Notes: a model not told the origin generated them from the sequence alone. A DNA stretch of 11,964 bases from Spirochaetaceae bacterium (GCA_031284645.1 JAITXS010000043.1:1-11964), one strand, 5' to 3'; counted from the first letter of the stretch, positions 1 through 6,985 are shown. Numbers and translations: made by a program.

Positions 1-39
1 TAGCAATTCTTTTTGTCCCATGAGCAATTTCCTTGCCAT
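1..39 (-). CDS. N-terminus of a probable transposase (partial)
   Basis: The minus strand has an ATG at 39-37 followed by 13 open codons (MARKLLMGQKELL) running off the window edge. A GAGGT ribosome binding site at 46-50 lies 6 nt upstream. The short lysine- and leucine-rich start resembles the N-termini of DDE transposases that begin with a helix-turn-helix, but 13 residues cannot prove this. The stronger argument is context: two tandem 20-bp repeats of IS-end character sit directly upstream (65-109). An unrelated small gene is the alternative. Confidence 0.4.
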   Translation of the reverse strand, partial: MARKLLMGQKELL

Positions 40-64
40 ATTTTTACCTCGGCTTATTATACCT

Positions 65-109
65 GAGGGGACATTTTCACGTTGCTATAGAGGGGACATT
101 ATCACGTTG
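65..109. repeat. Two tandem 20-bp repeats, 25-bp period
   Basis: GAGGGGACATTTTCACGTTG at 65-84 is repeated at 90-109 with one mismatch (TTT to TAT), separated by 5 bp. Such repeated blocks at one end are typical transposase binding sites in IS termini. A TATAAT-like box (minus strand, 56-61) follows on the inner side and could drive the transposase. Confidence 0.75.
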
Positions 110-132
110 GCGTAACAGCATTACGGCTGCCC

Positions 133-1200
133 CTATGGTGCCTTGAGGAGTCTTTCCAGTTGTGTCATAGGGTCGCTTTTGGTGTTTAATTTTTTTGCCG
201 CATTGATAAAATTGTTAATATCACCGCCGGACTCGATATACAGACTTTTAAGCTTTGTGCTTTTCCCGTAGTATAAATTGTAAAGTTCAAGATAGGCGTT
301 GTTGATTTTTATATTGGCAAATCCTTTATAGCGATCACTTATAAACATGGTATCATAATTATCCGCAAAACGTTTTTGTGCGGCGCTTATGATTGCTTCT
401 TTTTCTGATAACTTTTCATCACGGGGTATATTGCTTTTATAAACAAGCTCAAGTTCCGCGCTTAAGCTTTGAATAAACGAAATAAACTGTGTTGTATCAT
501 GTTCATACGCATCGTCTTCTTTTTGGTAATCGAAGGAGCCGCCTTTGCTTTCGATATAGAGACGAGCACCTTCGCTGCCGACAAACTCGGCGAGTTCCTC
601 ATTGAGCTGCACATGATCCGTTAAAAACACTGTTGCGTGAAACGATTCATGAATGATTAAATCAGCAAGACGTTCAAGAGAATAGTTTCTCATAAAAGAA
701 TACAGGGGGTCGCGGAACCAGCCGAGCGTTGAAAACGCGCTGACAGGCCGTATCCACACGTCAAGGTCCTTTTTCTCCAGTTTTCCCGCTTCTTTTTTCG
801 CGTCCTGCGGGTTAAAAAAACCTTTATACGGGACTTTCCCTACGACAGGGAACCACCACTGGTAAGTGGTAAAACTATCTTTTGCCGAAGCCGAGACAAT
901 GGCGGCAAGATAATCTCTGTCAAGCTGTACATAGCTTGTGTAGTTTTTTGTTACTTTAAGTCCGAGCTTTTCCGCGGTAAATCGCTTTATATCCCGGACG
1001 TTCTCTACAAAACGGACAGTATCCTCGTTTACGGGTTCTTCTCCGGCAAGACTTTCAAGGGGAACAGCCCGCCGCAGATACGAAATCATGGTTGTCCCCT
1101 CTTTTAAGGTATAACAGGCTGAAAACAAGAGTGAACAGAGGAATACAAGAACGAGCGCTATGAGTGAGGGCGCGATATACATAACAGTATGATGTTTCAT
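133..1200 (-). CDS. Lipoprotein zinc metallopeptidase, COG4324-like predicted aminopeptidase
   Basis: This 355-aa protein carries an HExxH zinc motif (HESFH, residues 184-188) followed by NEELAEFVGSEGA (200-212), where the downstream Glu is the likely third zinc ligand. This is the signature of the COG4324/PF10023 predicted aminopeptidases; substrate and physiology are unknown. The N-terminus is a hydrophobic signal segment (about residues 8-27) ending in FSAC with Cys29, a relaxed lipobox compatible with spirochaetal lipoproteins, so an anchored envelope location is inferred. The ATG at 1200 is preferred because AGAAAGG lies just upstream and the signal peptide then starts properly; the frame stays open 20 codons further upstream but lacks those features. 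It is co-directional with tatD, 132 bp upstream, and ends about 20 bp from an IS edge, which may have removed its natural downstream region. Confidence 0.8.
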   Translation of the reverse strand: MKHHTVMYIAPSLIALVLVFLCSLLFSACYTLKEGTTMISYLRRAVPLESLAGEEPVNEDTVRFVENVRDIKRFTAEKLGLKVTKNYTSYVQLDRDYLAAIVSASAKDSFTTYQWWFPVVGKVPYKGFFNPQDAKKEAGKLEKKDLDVWIRPVSAFSTLGWFRDPLYSFMRNYSLERLADLIIHESFHATVFLTDHVQLNEELAEFVGSEGARLYIESKGGSFDYQKEDDAYEHDTTQFISFIQSLSAELELVYKSNIPRDEKLSEKEAIISAAQKRFADNYDTMFISDRYKGFANIKINNAYLELYNLYYGKSTKLKSLYIESGGDINNFINAAKKLNTKSDPMTQLERLLKAP

Positions 1201-1239
1201 ATGGTCAGGGCCTTTCTGAAAAAGAGTGGGGGTGCCGGA

Positions 1240-1267
1240 ATAGCCCCGGGCGCAGCGCACGGGCTAT
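1240..1267. other. Short inverted repeat between tatD and the peptidase gene
   Basis: ATAGCCC at 1240-1246 is matched by GGGCTAT at 1261-1267 around a 14-nt GC-rich centre. It lies in the 132-bp gap between tatD and the metallopeptidase gene. No T-run follows on the minus strand, so it is not a convincing terminator. It may be an mRNA stem or an intergenic repeat. Confidence 0.3.
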
Positions 1268-1332
1268 GGAGGCAGGGGGAGCAGGAAGCCGGCAAGAGCT
1301 TTGCCCGGGTAAAGTGTGTTGCGCCAAACATA

Positions 1333-2184
1333 CTACTGCGCTCCCCCATCCTGGATTTCAAGTTTAAAGAGTTGTTGTGCATTGTGTCTTACTATTTTTT
1401 TTATATTCTCCGGCTCGGTGTTTCGCGCGAGCGCGGCGGCTTTATAGGTTTCGATGATCATGTCCGGCAGGCATTCGTGCCCCCGGTAGGGTACGGGAGC
1501 TAAAAACGGGCAATCTGTTTCAAGTAAAAGCCGGTCGGACGGGATCACCGCGATTGCTTCCCGTAAATTCAGTGCATTTTTAAAGGTAAGATTTCCCGCA
1601 AAGGATATATAATAGCCCAAGTCCAGAAACTCTTTTGCTTCTTGCGGGCCGTAAGAAAAACAGTGAATTATGCCTTGTGTTCCCGGGAAGCGGCGCAGGG
1701 TTTGTATTGTTTCTTGAGGGGCTTCCCGCGAATGGATGATTATCGGGAGTTGGTACTGCTGCGCCAGGTTTAGTTGAAGTTCGAGGAGTTCGGTTTCTTC
1801 GGGTGGGGAGGAGGGGTTTTCTCTTCTGTCGTAACCGCACTCACCTATTGCCGCCACCGATCCACCCGGCGCGTTTTGAATCTGACTTTGCAGGAGGCTT
1901 ATTTTTTCAAAACGAGCGGCTATAGCTTCTTGTGTGGGCCAAATGCCCGCTGCAAAACGGGTGTTTGGTAGTTTCCCGAGCACTTTGATGCGTTTAAGCA
2001 GGTCTTCCGGTTCTGTTCCGATATCCAGGATAAACGCGAAATCTTTAAGCTTTGATTCTTCGGGCATCGCATGTTCCGTGTTGTTTGTTGAGAGCATACT
2101 TAAATGGGCGTGGGTATCGATAAGTCCGCGCAAAAAATCGCTCTCCTTGTTTAAAAAACCGGTATCAGGTAAACTGTTTTTCAT
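1333..2184 (-). CDS. tatD: TatD family metal-dependent hydrolase / DNase
   Basis: The 283-aa protein has the full TatD amidohydrolase set: LIDTHAHL (His25, His27), GECGYDRRE (Glu115), IIIHSREA (His151), GIIHCFSYG (His174) and LLETDCPFLAP (Asp224), followed by the family's PYRG motif. TatD proteins are cytoplasmic two-metal hydrolases with 3'-5' exonuclease activity, linked to DNA repair; the exact paralogue (TatD, YcfH or YjjV type) cannot be resolved. The usual GxHPH after the second strand reads GIWPT here; this is not a metal ligand. The ATG at 2184 is chosen because the longer open frame would run through the tRNA gene on the other strand. The Shine-Dalgarno match is poor, so a short leader or leaderless start is possible. 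The N-terminal ~20 residues exceed the family norm. Confidence 0.9.
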   Translation of the reverse strand: MKNSLPDTGFLNKESDFLRGLIDTHAHLSMLSTNNTEHAMPEESKLKDFAFILDIGTEPEDLLKRIKVLGKLPNTRFAAGIWPTQEAIAARFEKISLLQSQIQNAPGGSVAAIGECGYDRRENPSSPPEETELLELQLNLAQQYQLPIIIHSREAPQETIQTLRRFPGTQGIIHCFSYGPQEAKEFLDLGYYISFAGNLTFKNALNLREAIAVIPSDRLLLETDCPFLAPVPYRGHECLPDMIIETYKAAALARNTEPENIKKIVRHNAQQLFKLEIQDGGAQ

Positions 2185-2190
2185 ATAATA

Positions 2191-2219
2191 TTGACGATAC
2201 CAAAAAAACAGGGTAAGAT
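2191..2219 (+). promoter_or_regulatory. Probable promoter of tRNA-Leu
   Basis: TTGACG at 2191-2196 and TAAGAT at 2214-2219 are separated by exactly 17 bp, a good sigma-70-type arrangement. Predicted initiation near 2226 leaves about 27 nt before the tRNA. The box overlaps the upstream region of the divergent tatD gene. Confidence 0.55.
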
Positions 2220-2252
2220 ACAATCTGCCTAGTTGCTTTTTTTTGTGCGTCT

Positions 2253-2335
2253 GCCGAGGTGGTGGAATGGTAGACACCGGGGACTTAAAATCCCCTGGCC
2301 GCAAGGCCGTGTGAGTTCAAATCTCATCCTCGGCA
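2253..2335 (+). tRNA. tRNA-Leu(UAA)
   Basis: An 83-nt type II tRNA. The acceptor GCCGAGG (2253-2259) pairs perfectly with CCTCGGC (2328-2334), with discriminator A2335. The anticodon stem GGGGA/TCCCC encloses the loop CTTAAAA, giving anticodon TAA (2286-2288). A long variable arm with the stem GGCC-GCAA-GGCC is as expected for leucine. The T arm has GTGAG-TTCAAAT-CTCAT. CCA is not encoded and must be added after transcription. Confidence 0.97.
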
Positions 2336-2348
2336 TCTGAATATGATA

Positions 2349-2402
2349 GGGTAATGATGGTTTAGGGAAGCAGATTTCTTATCATTCCGGACCAAATTAC
2401 CC
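2349..2402 (+). other. Inverted repeats with alternative pairings downstream of tRNA-Leu
   Basis: GGGTAAT (2349-2355) pairs with ATTACCC (2396-2402). The overlapping AATGAT (2353-2358) can instead pair with ATCATT (2381-2386). The two stems are mutually exclusive, as in attenuators or riboswitches, but chance is possible. The element lies between the tRNA and the radical SAM gene and could serve either transcript. Confidence 0.35.
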
Positions 2403-2507
2403 CCGTCCACAGCCCTCTGAAAAAAGTGTACTGCTTATTGAAAGCTTTTCCCCCCCAAGCCTGATGTATGCCTTGAATGATCCGAAAATATGCCGTAAGA
2501 TCGGACA

Positions 2508-2574
2508 TAGAGCTTTTAAACAAAAATTGTTGAAATTTCCTCCTAATAAATAAACAGGAAAGAAAATAGCTCTA
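2508..2574 (+). other. Nested stem-loop in the radical SAM leader
   Basis: The outer stem TAGAGCT (2508-2514) pairs with AGCTCTA (2568-2574), and can extend through T/A runs with a bulge. An inner stem TTTCCT (2536-2541) pairs with AGGAAA (2556-2561). It lies about 50 nt upstream of the radical SAM start codon. No known riboswitch class was recognised. Confidence 0.4.
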
Positions 2575-2583
2575 AAAATCCCG

Positions 2584-2603
2584 GGCGAGACTTGAGTCGC
2601 GCC
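2584..2603 (+). other. Hairpin directly before the radical SAM ribosome binding site
   Basis: GGCG-A-GAC, tetraloop TTGA, then GTC-G-CGCC forms a stem of 7 pairs with a single A-G mismatch. It ends 5 nt before the AAGGA ribosome binding site (2609-2613), so it could affect translation initiation. In RNA it would be moderately stable. Confidence 0.45.
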
Positions 2604-2622
2604 GTTGCAAGGAAATCACGAC

Positions 2623-3651
2623 ATGTCTTTTAGAAAAAATTATAATATAGCAAAAAACTATATTCTTAATAGATTAAAATTCACAGAATTTGCCATTACA
2701 AACGCTTGTGTCGCAAAATGCTCGTTCTGTGAAATCTGGAAACAACAACCGAAAGTGTTTGTTGATAAAGAAAAAGCTCTGACCACGATTGACAGACTTG
2801 CCGATTTTGGTGTGGGTCACCTTACAATCACCGGCGGGGAGCCGCTGCTTCATAAAAATGTGATTGATTTTGTGGTTCGGGCGACAAAACGGAATATGAA
2901 TAACGCTATTCTTAATGCCGCGCCGGAGCTTCTTATGAAGAATGATATGCCCAAGCGGCTTTACGATGCCGGTTGCGATTTACTCTCCATTTCGTTTGAT
3001 TCAGGCGATCCGGTTACGATGGCAGAATCACGCCAAATTCCGGACATTATGGAACAGATGACAAGGGCAATGGAAACAATAAAAAAAAGCCGTTTAAAAA
3101 CAATGGCTTCTGTTCTTATATGGAATGATAACTACAATAAGCTTGAAGAAGTATGCCAACGCGCAAAAAATATGGGCTATGATTTTATCTCATTGAACTA
3201 TCCGACTTTTTCAAAATCGCAAGTTTATCCGCTTGGCGGCGAGGGCATCAGTCTTTCCCGCGATAAAGTTATCTTTGGCTTAAAAGAAGCGATTAGGCTC
3301 AAAAAAACCGGAAAATACGGCATCATAAATCAGACACCATCCATGAAAAACATCATCAATTATCTTGAGAATCCCGAAAGTGTCCGTTTTCCCTGTCGTG
3401 GGGGCAGTCACGTGCTTTTTGTTGACTGGTTTTTCGATGTGCGTCCTTGTATGCAGCTTCCGCAAGTGCTCGGAAATATCCTTACTATGGACGAAAAAGA
3501 TTTGCAGAAATCCTCCTGCAATGCGTGTAATATGAGCTGGTATCGTGACTTCAGTATGCTTTTTTGCGGACTGCGCTCAATTCCGGTTCTGGTAAACTCC
3601 TTTCTTGATTCAAGAGATGTCTTGCTTGCCAAACAAACAAAACCGGAATGA
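2623..3651 (+). CDS. Radical SAM enzyme with SPASM-like C-terminal cysteines
   Basis: This 342-aa protein has the radical SAM signature CVAKCSFC (Cys29, Cys33, Cys36), which holds the 4Fe-4S cluster that cleaves S-adenosylmethionine, and the GGEP motif at 71-74. The C-terminal part has further cysteines (258, 276, 299, 302, 315) arranged like a SPASM or twitch domain with auxiliary clusters. The reaction cannot be named: SPASM-like enzymes modify peptides, sugars or cofactors, and no peptide substrate gene or partner is visible nearby. The ATG at 2623 is chosen because AAGGA lies 9 nt upstream; an in-frame TTG at 2605 is less likely. The gene stands alone, converges with the DegT-like gene (25 bp between stops), and has a structured leader. 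Confidence 0.8.
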   Translation: MSFRKNYNIAKNYILNRLKFTEFAITNACVAKCSFCEIWKQQPKVFVDKEKALTTIDRLADFGVGHLTITGGEPLLHKNVIDFVVRATKRNMNNAILNAAPELLMKNDMPKRLYDAGCDLLSISFDSGDPVTMAESRQIPDIMEQMTRAMETIKKSRLKTMASVLIWNDNYNKLEEVCQRAKNMGYDFISLNYPTFSKSQVYPLGGEGISLSRDKVIFGLKEAIRLKKTGKYGIINQTPSMKNIINYLENPESVRFPCRGGSHVLFVDWFFDVRPCMQLPQVLGNILTMDEKDLQKSSCNACNMSWYRDFSMLFCGLRSIPVLVNSFLDSRDVLLAKQTKPE

Positions 3652-3676
3652 AGGATTTAAGCCTCGATAACGAGAT

Positions 3677-4780
3677 TTATGGCAGAGTTTGAATCAGTTT
3701 AGCGACTTTTGAGGCGTTTGCCGGAGAGAGTCGGGGGTAAATCGGGAAAAGTGCAGTGCGCAGGCTAAGCGAATAGGCAACCGGACAAGTTTGAGCAGGG
3801 ATAAGCCCTGCGCCGATTAAGGTACCGGAAAAAGCGCTCTCCACCGTAATATCCTGTTTTTTCGCGTATGCGGCAATGTCTTTCATGCCTGTTTCAAGGA
3901 TCAGCGGAAAAGCGTAATTGTTGTATTCAAAATCTTCAGCCTGAATAAAACGCTTGTGCCGTCCACGCATCGCCGCCTCTGTGTAAATCGCGGCAATTTC
4001 GTTGCGTTTCACTGCGTTGCGTGCCGCTTCCCTGCATTGGACTAAAGCCATCACGGCGTTCATGTCAGGCAGAGCATATTCAGGCGGCAATTCCGGTAGA
4101 TTACGAAGAACTGCCGCGTTCCGCCGTTCTGTCGCAAAGAGTAGGGCTCCGCCGCCTGCCGTAAGCAGGTCACGTTCCTCAAGACCGAGTATAGTCAAAG
4201 CGCCGAAAGTACCGGCCTTTTTGCCGCTTAAAACAGAACCGTAAGCGCTTGAACAATCTTCGATAATCGGAATGCCCAGTTCCGAAATTGCCTGTATATC
4301 GGGGAGATAACCCAAGCTTTCATGCAAAACCATACAGCAGACATTCAGTTCCCCGGCTGCTTTTTCAAGGGCGCTTTCGATTGAAGCCACACAAACAGAT
4401 CCGGAGTTTGCCTCTACATCACAAACAACAGGAATCATTCCTGCGTCTCGGATCACATTGAGATAATAACAGGGAGAAAGCGCTGAGATAAGAACGCCGT
4501 CTTTTCGTAAAGGGTTCCTTTCCGACTCAGTTGCTTCTTCCTCATTATTTTGAGGCTCTTTCTGCTCCGCACCGCCGCTTTTAAAGAGTGATAATGCAAG
4601 AAACAGAGCAGTCACCGGACTGCGTAAAACAAGAGAATAATCAAAATGAAACTCTTCTTTTGCTATTTGGATAAGATATCGAGCCTGTTCCCCCGGGCCA
4701 ATTTTTTCTTCCACAAGCACGGTAAGGACAGCATCCATTTCTTTCCGTCTGATAGTGGGAGAATAGACTTCGATTTTCAT
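3677..4780 (-). CDS. DegT/DnrJ/EryC1-like protein lacking the PLP lysine
   Basis: The 367-aa protein matches the fold-type I DegT/DnrJ/EryC1/StrS sugar aminotransferases: an N-terminal start (PTIRRKEMDAVL), IPVVCDVE at 116-123, IPIIEDCSSAYGS with the PLP-ring Asp175, and AGTFGALTILG followed by the glycine-rich TAGGGALLF. In active members the Schiff-base lysine lies 8-9 residues before the end of the EGG motif; here that stretch reads LEERDLLTAGGG, placing Arg203 or Asp204 at the site, so transamination is unlikely. An acidic, low-complexity insertion (about 70-95) also departs from the family. It starts 7 bp after the CheY-like stop codon and has a weak ribosome binding site, so translational coupling is likely. 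A dehydratase-type, lysine-free DegT activity or a non-catalytic binding role are the alternatives. Confidence 0.72.
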   Translation of the reverse strand: MKIEVYSPTIRRKEMDAVLTVLVEEKIGPGEQARYLIQIAKEEFHFDYSLVLRSPVTALFLALSLFKSGGAEQKEPQNNEEEATESERNPLRKDGVLISALSPCYYLNVIRDAGMIPVVCDVEANSGSVCVASIESALEKAAGELNVCCMVLHESLGYLPDIQAISELGIPIIEDCSSAYGSVLSGKKAGTFGALTILGLEERDLLTAGGGALLFATERRNAAVLRNLPELPPEYALPDMNAVMALVQCREAARNAVKRNEIAAIYTEAAMRGRHKRFIQAEDFEYNNYAFPLILETGMKDIAAYAKKQDITVESAFSGTLIGAGLIPAQTCPVAYSLSLRTALFPIYPRLSPANASKVAKLIQTLP

Positions 4781-4787
4781 GAATGAA

Positions 4788-5222
4788 TTAATGATCTAAA
4801 ACTGAGGCTACCCTTTCGAGAACTTTTTTCCTGTCCAAGGGCTTGACAATATAGCTTTTCGCTCCGGTTAGGAGACATTTCTTTACGACATCCTCTTTTC
4901 CAAGAGCACTTACCATAATAACCTTGGCATTTTTATCGAATTCCAATATTTTTTCAAGGGCACTTACACCGTCCATAACAGGCATCGTAATATCCATCGT
5001 TACAAAATCAATAGCTCCCTGTCCGGCTTTGTATTTTTCCACGCCTTGGGCACCATCTCCCGCTGTATCCGCTATTTCAAACCCTTCGGAACTCAAAATT
5101 TGACCTAACTGCTTAGCTATAAACATCGAGTCATCAACAATAAGTACTCTATACGCATTCCCTTCAGGCTTTATCCCTGCCGGCGATTTGTCATTTACTG
5201 GTATATCACTTTTGGCAACCAT
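4788..5222 (-). CDS. Single-domain CheY-like response regulator
   Basis: A 144-aa receiver protein with all phosphorylation residues. In numbering from this ATG they are Asp30-Asp31 in VLIVDDS, the acceptor Asp77 in VTMDITMPVMDG, Ser105 in MVSALG and Lys127 in YIVKPLD. There is no output domain, so it must act by protein interaction (for example on the flagellar motor or an enzyme) or within a phosphorelay. It has a ~24-residue disordered N-terminal extension. The ATG at 5222 is chosen because AAGGAG at 5230-5235 is 7 nt away; a GTG immediately upstream is too close. It has its own strong promoter (5286-5313) and heads a two-gene unit with the DegT-like gene. No histidine kinase is in the window. 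Confidence 0.88.
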   Translation of the reverse strand: MVAKSDIPVNDKSPAGIKPEGNAYRVLIVDDSMFIAKQLGQILSSEGFEIADTAGDGAQGVEKYKAGQGAIDFVTMDITMPVMDGVSALEKILEFDKNAKVIMVSALGKEDVVKKCLLTGAKSYIVKPLDRKKVLERVASVLDH

Positions 5223-5285
5223 CACACTGCTCCTTGATTTTTGATAAAGTTCTATTTAAAATTCCTAAAACAGATTATATAAATA

Positions 5286-5313
5286 ATTATATGAAAATAA
5301 CCAGTAATGTCAA
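5286..5313 (-). promoter_or_regulatory. Strong sigma-70-type promoter for the CheY/DegT-like unit
   Basis: On the minus strand, perfect TTGACA (5313-5308) and perfect TATAAT (5291-5286) are separated by 16 bp. Predicted initiation is near 5279, leaving a leader of about 57 nt to the ATG at 5222. It is the best promoter in the window and suggests that the CheY-like and DegT-like genes can be expressed separately from the upstream rsmE genes. Confidence 0.75.
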
Positions 5314-5315
5314 GC

Positions 5316-5325
5316 CCTTGCAAGG
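5316..5325. promoter_or_regulatory. 10-bp palindrome next to the -35 box
   Basis: CCTTGCAAGG is a perfect palindrome ending 2 bp upstream of the TTGACA box of the CheY-like gene. Its position fits an activator or repressor half-site pair, but a single 10-bp palindrome may also be chance. Confidence 0.28.
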
Positions 5326-5327
5326 CC

Positions 5328-6083
5328 CTACCGGACACCGTTATTTTTTCGTAATTTATATAATACAAGTAAGATATTATAATAAAAATACCGAAATAGC
5401 CTAAAAAAACGAAGTGGTTTTTGAAAACAAAATCCAATCCACTCCAAGCCGTTATCAAAGATCATTTTTGACGGCCTCTTTTTTTGCTTGGCAAATATGT
5501 CAAAAATATCACTGCACCACAGACGTAAACCGGCGTTTAACTTTGAATTATTTCGCGCAATCCAGCGCTCCCCGCCGGGCACGCCCTCATTTACCAAAAG
5601 CAATGAAGGGGCTGATTTCCGGATTACCTGAAGCAGGCTGTCCTCATTGTGTTTCTTAAAACAACCGGGGAAACGCCCGACAACACGGAGTTTTGGAAAT
5701 GTTTCTCGGATATGTTTCTCGGATTTCGCCAGCGAAGACTTGCTTCCACCCAAAAGATACACAGTAAGCTCTCTTTTTTCAAGAATAGTAAGCAGGCGTA
5801 TAATGAAATTAAAAGGCATATACCGTTCAGGAATTTTTCCTGTTAAAAAACGAGCGCCGCGCACGAGGCTTTTTGAGATAGGGATGACCAAAGCGGCACT
5901 TTTTATGTAGTCACGGTATTCTATATTGTGTCGGGCGCGAAGCAAATCCCAGAGAGACAGAAGAACAATATTTTCCCCGCCGCCGTTCTTTAATAATTCA
6001 AAAACAGCTCCCTCTACGTCATTGCACTCAAGGATATCAATAGGGACTTTTAATAATGAGATTCTTTCACCCGGTAGAGCCAC
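5328..6083 (-). CDS. WecG/TagA/CpsF-like glycosyltransferase, degenerate
   Basis: The 251-aa protein follows the GT26 (WecG/TagA/CpsF) layout: a β-strand with LLSLWDLLRA, then VYLLGGS near residue 110, FPKLRVVGRFPGCF, a GVPGGERW motif in place of GxPxQExW, IFDIFAKQKKRP in place of FDxxAGxxxRAP, and NGLEWIG near the end with a basic, aromatic membrane-associating tail. GT26 enzymes add N-acetylmannosaminuronate or N-acetylmannosamine to lipid-linked sugars. The usual Asp-Gly of the active site (LxDGxG) is replaced by Ile-Ser in VIPISKSLV, so ordinary catalysis is doubtful. A GTG start at 6083 is preferred because GGAG lies 8 nt upstream and the length then fits the family; an ATG at 6128 would need a 79-nt overlap with rsmE. 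Even from the GTG it overlaps rsmE by 34 nt, implying coupling. Confidence 0.7.
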   Translation of the reverse strand: MALPGERISLLKVPIDILECNDVEGAVFELLKNGGGENIVLLSLWDLLRARHNIEYRDYIKSAALVIPISKSLVRGARFLTGKIPERYMPFNFIIRLLTILEKRELTVYLLGGSKSSLAKSEKHIRETFPKLRVVGRFPGCFKKHNEDSLLQVIRKSAPSLLLVNEGVPGGERWIARNNSKLNAGLRLWCSDIFDIFAKQKKRPSKMIFDNGLEWIGFCFQKPLRFFRLFRYFYYNILLVLYKLRKNNGVR

Positions 6084-6985
6084 CAATCTTTCTCCAATAA
6101 TAAAATACGGACCGCGGAAACAGCGCAAAGCGCGGCGGTCTCGGTTCTGAGAGTTGACGTTCCCAGACTTGCGGTTTTAAATCCCCGCGATATAAAACGA
6201 CTCGTTTCTTGAGCTGAAAAGCCTCCTTCGGGCCCAATGGCAAGAACTATAAAATCTGTTTTTTCTTTTAGGTAACTATGCAACGGCAAAGGACAATATT
6301 CAAGGGGGCCTTGATTGGCCGGTGGATTTTCACCCGCAGGAATATCGTGCAACGCTCCTCCCTCCGATTGTTGAGCTGCTTCCTGTTTTTCACCCGCCGC
6401 GCGAAAAATCAGCCCGAGCGCGTTGCTCCGCGTCTTTTTTATATCGTCCCAAAGCGCGAATAGTTCTTGCTCTGCCAGAACAGGGTGAACCAGGGTAGCG
6501 TGAGGGGAGCCGCTCTGTTGCCGTGCCTCACGGACAATACGCCGCCAACGTTCAAGTTGCGCGCCGCGCTTTACCGAATATTCCGATACAAAAGGGATTA
6601 CCGCATCAACGCTGCATTCAGCCGCCTGCCGCACAATCAAATCCATTTTGGCACCCTTGGGCAGGGCCTGAAAGAGAAAAACAGGAGGCCCATCATCATC
6701 GTGCTCTGTGCTGTCGGTTTTTGAATAAAGCCCTAAAAGACTGCTGTCCTCAGAAACCCGGGGACTCGTTGCACTTTCTTCCCCCTGTGCCCCAAGCGTG
6801 CAATGCCGCGCCTTCTTGTCGACAGAGAGCACCGTAAGCCTGACATTTTCCCCGGAAGCAAGGAGGCCGTTAAGCGTATCCCCGCTTCGCAGACGGCGTA
6901 CATTCACCAAATAGTGATAATCCGCCCCGTCAAGCTTGAAAATCCCGTCCGCTCCCGGGCCTGAATTCAGAATAAATTGTTTCAA
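6050..6985 (-). CDS. rsmE: 16S rRNA (uracil1498-N3)-methyltransferase RsmE
   Basis: This SPOUT-fold methyltransferase uses SAM to methylate N3 of U1498 in 16S rRNA. Diagnostic motifs are QALPKGAKMDLIVRQAAE (106-123), the REARQQSGS segment (152-160), the SAM-binding IGPEGGFSAQE (250-260) and LGTSTLRTETAALCA near the C-terminus. At 311 aa it is about 65 residues longer than the E. coli enzyme; the excess lies in two hydrophilic insertions, about residues 66-98 and 198-228. The start is a TTG at 6985: an in-frame TAA lies only a few codons upstream and no ATG fits, while TAGG gives a modest ribosome binding site. It follows pth by 82 bp and overlaps the WecG-like gene. Confidence 0.92.
   Translation of the reverse strand: MKQFILNSGPGADGIFKLDGADYHYLVNVRRLRSGDTLNGLLASGENVRLTVLSVDKKARHCTLGAQGEESATSPRVSEDSSLLGLYSKTDSTEHDDDGPPVFLFQALPKGAKMDLIVRQAAECSVDAVIPFVSEYSVKRGAQLERWRRIVREARQQSGSPHATLVHPVLAEQELFALWDDIKKTRSNALGLIFRAAGEKQEAAQQSEGGALHDIPAGENPPANQGPLEYCPLPLHSYLKEKTDFIVLAIGPEGGFSAQETSRFISRGFKTASLGTSTLRTETAALCAVSAVRILLLEKDWWLYRVKESHY

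Larger units (their letters stand above)
1..110 (-). mobile_element. Terminus of an insertion sequence (partial)
   Basis: The segment combines a probable transposase start on the minus strand with paired terminal-type repeats outside it, the usual arrangement at the end of an IS of the IS21/IS481/ISNCY type. The outer boundary is probably near 109-112, about 20 bp beyond the stop codon of the metallopeptidase gene. No target-site duplication can be seen because the other end lies outside the window. Family assignment is from general knowledge of such ends and is unverified. Confidence 0.45.

Noticed and set aside
1189..1503. 104-codon plus-strand open frame
   Set aside because: It lies opposite tatD and the metallopeptidase start, with no ribosome binding site and no recognisable domain.
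3652..3676. Bidirectional terminator between the convergent radical SAM and DegT-like genes
   Set aside because: Only a 4-bp CTCG/CGAG stem with no T-run exists in the 25-bp gap.
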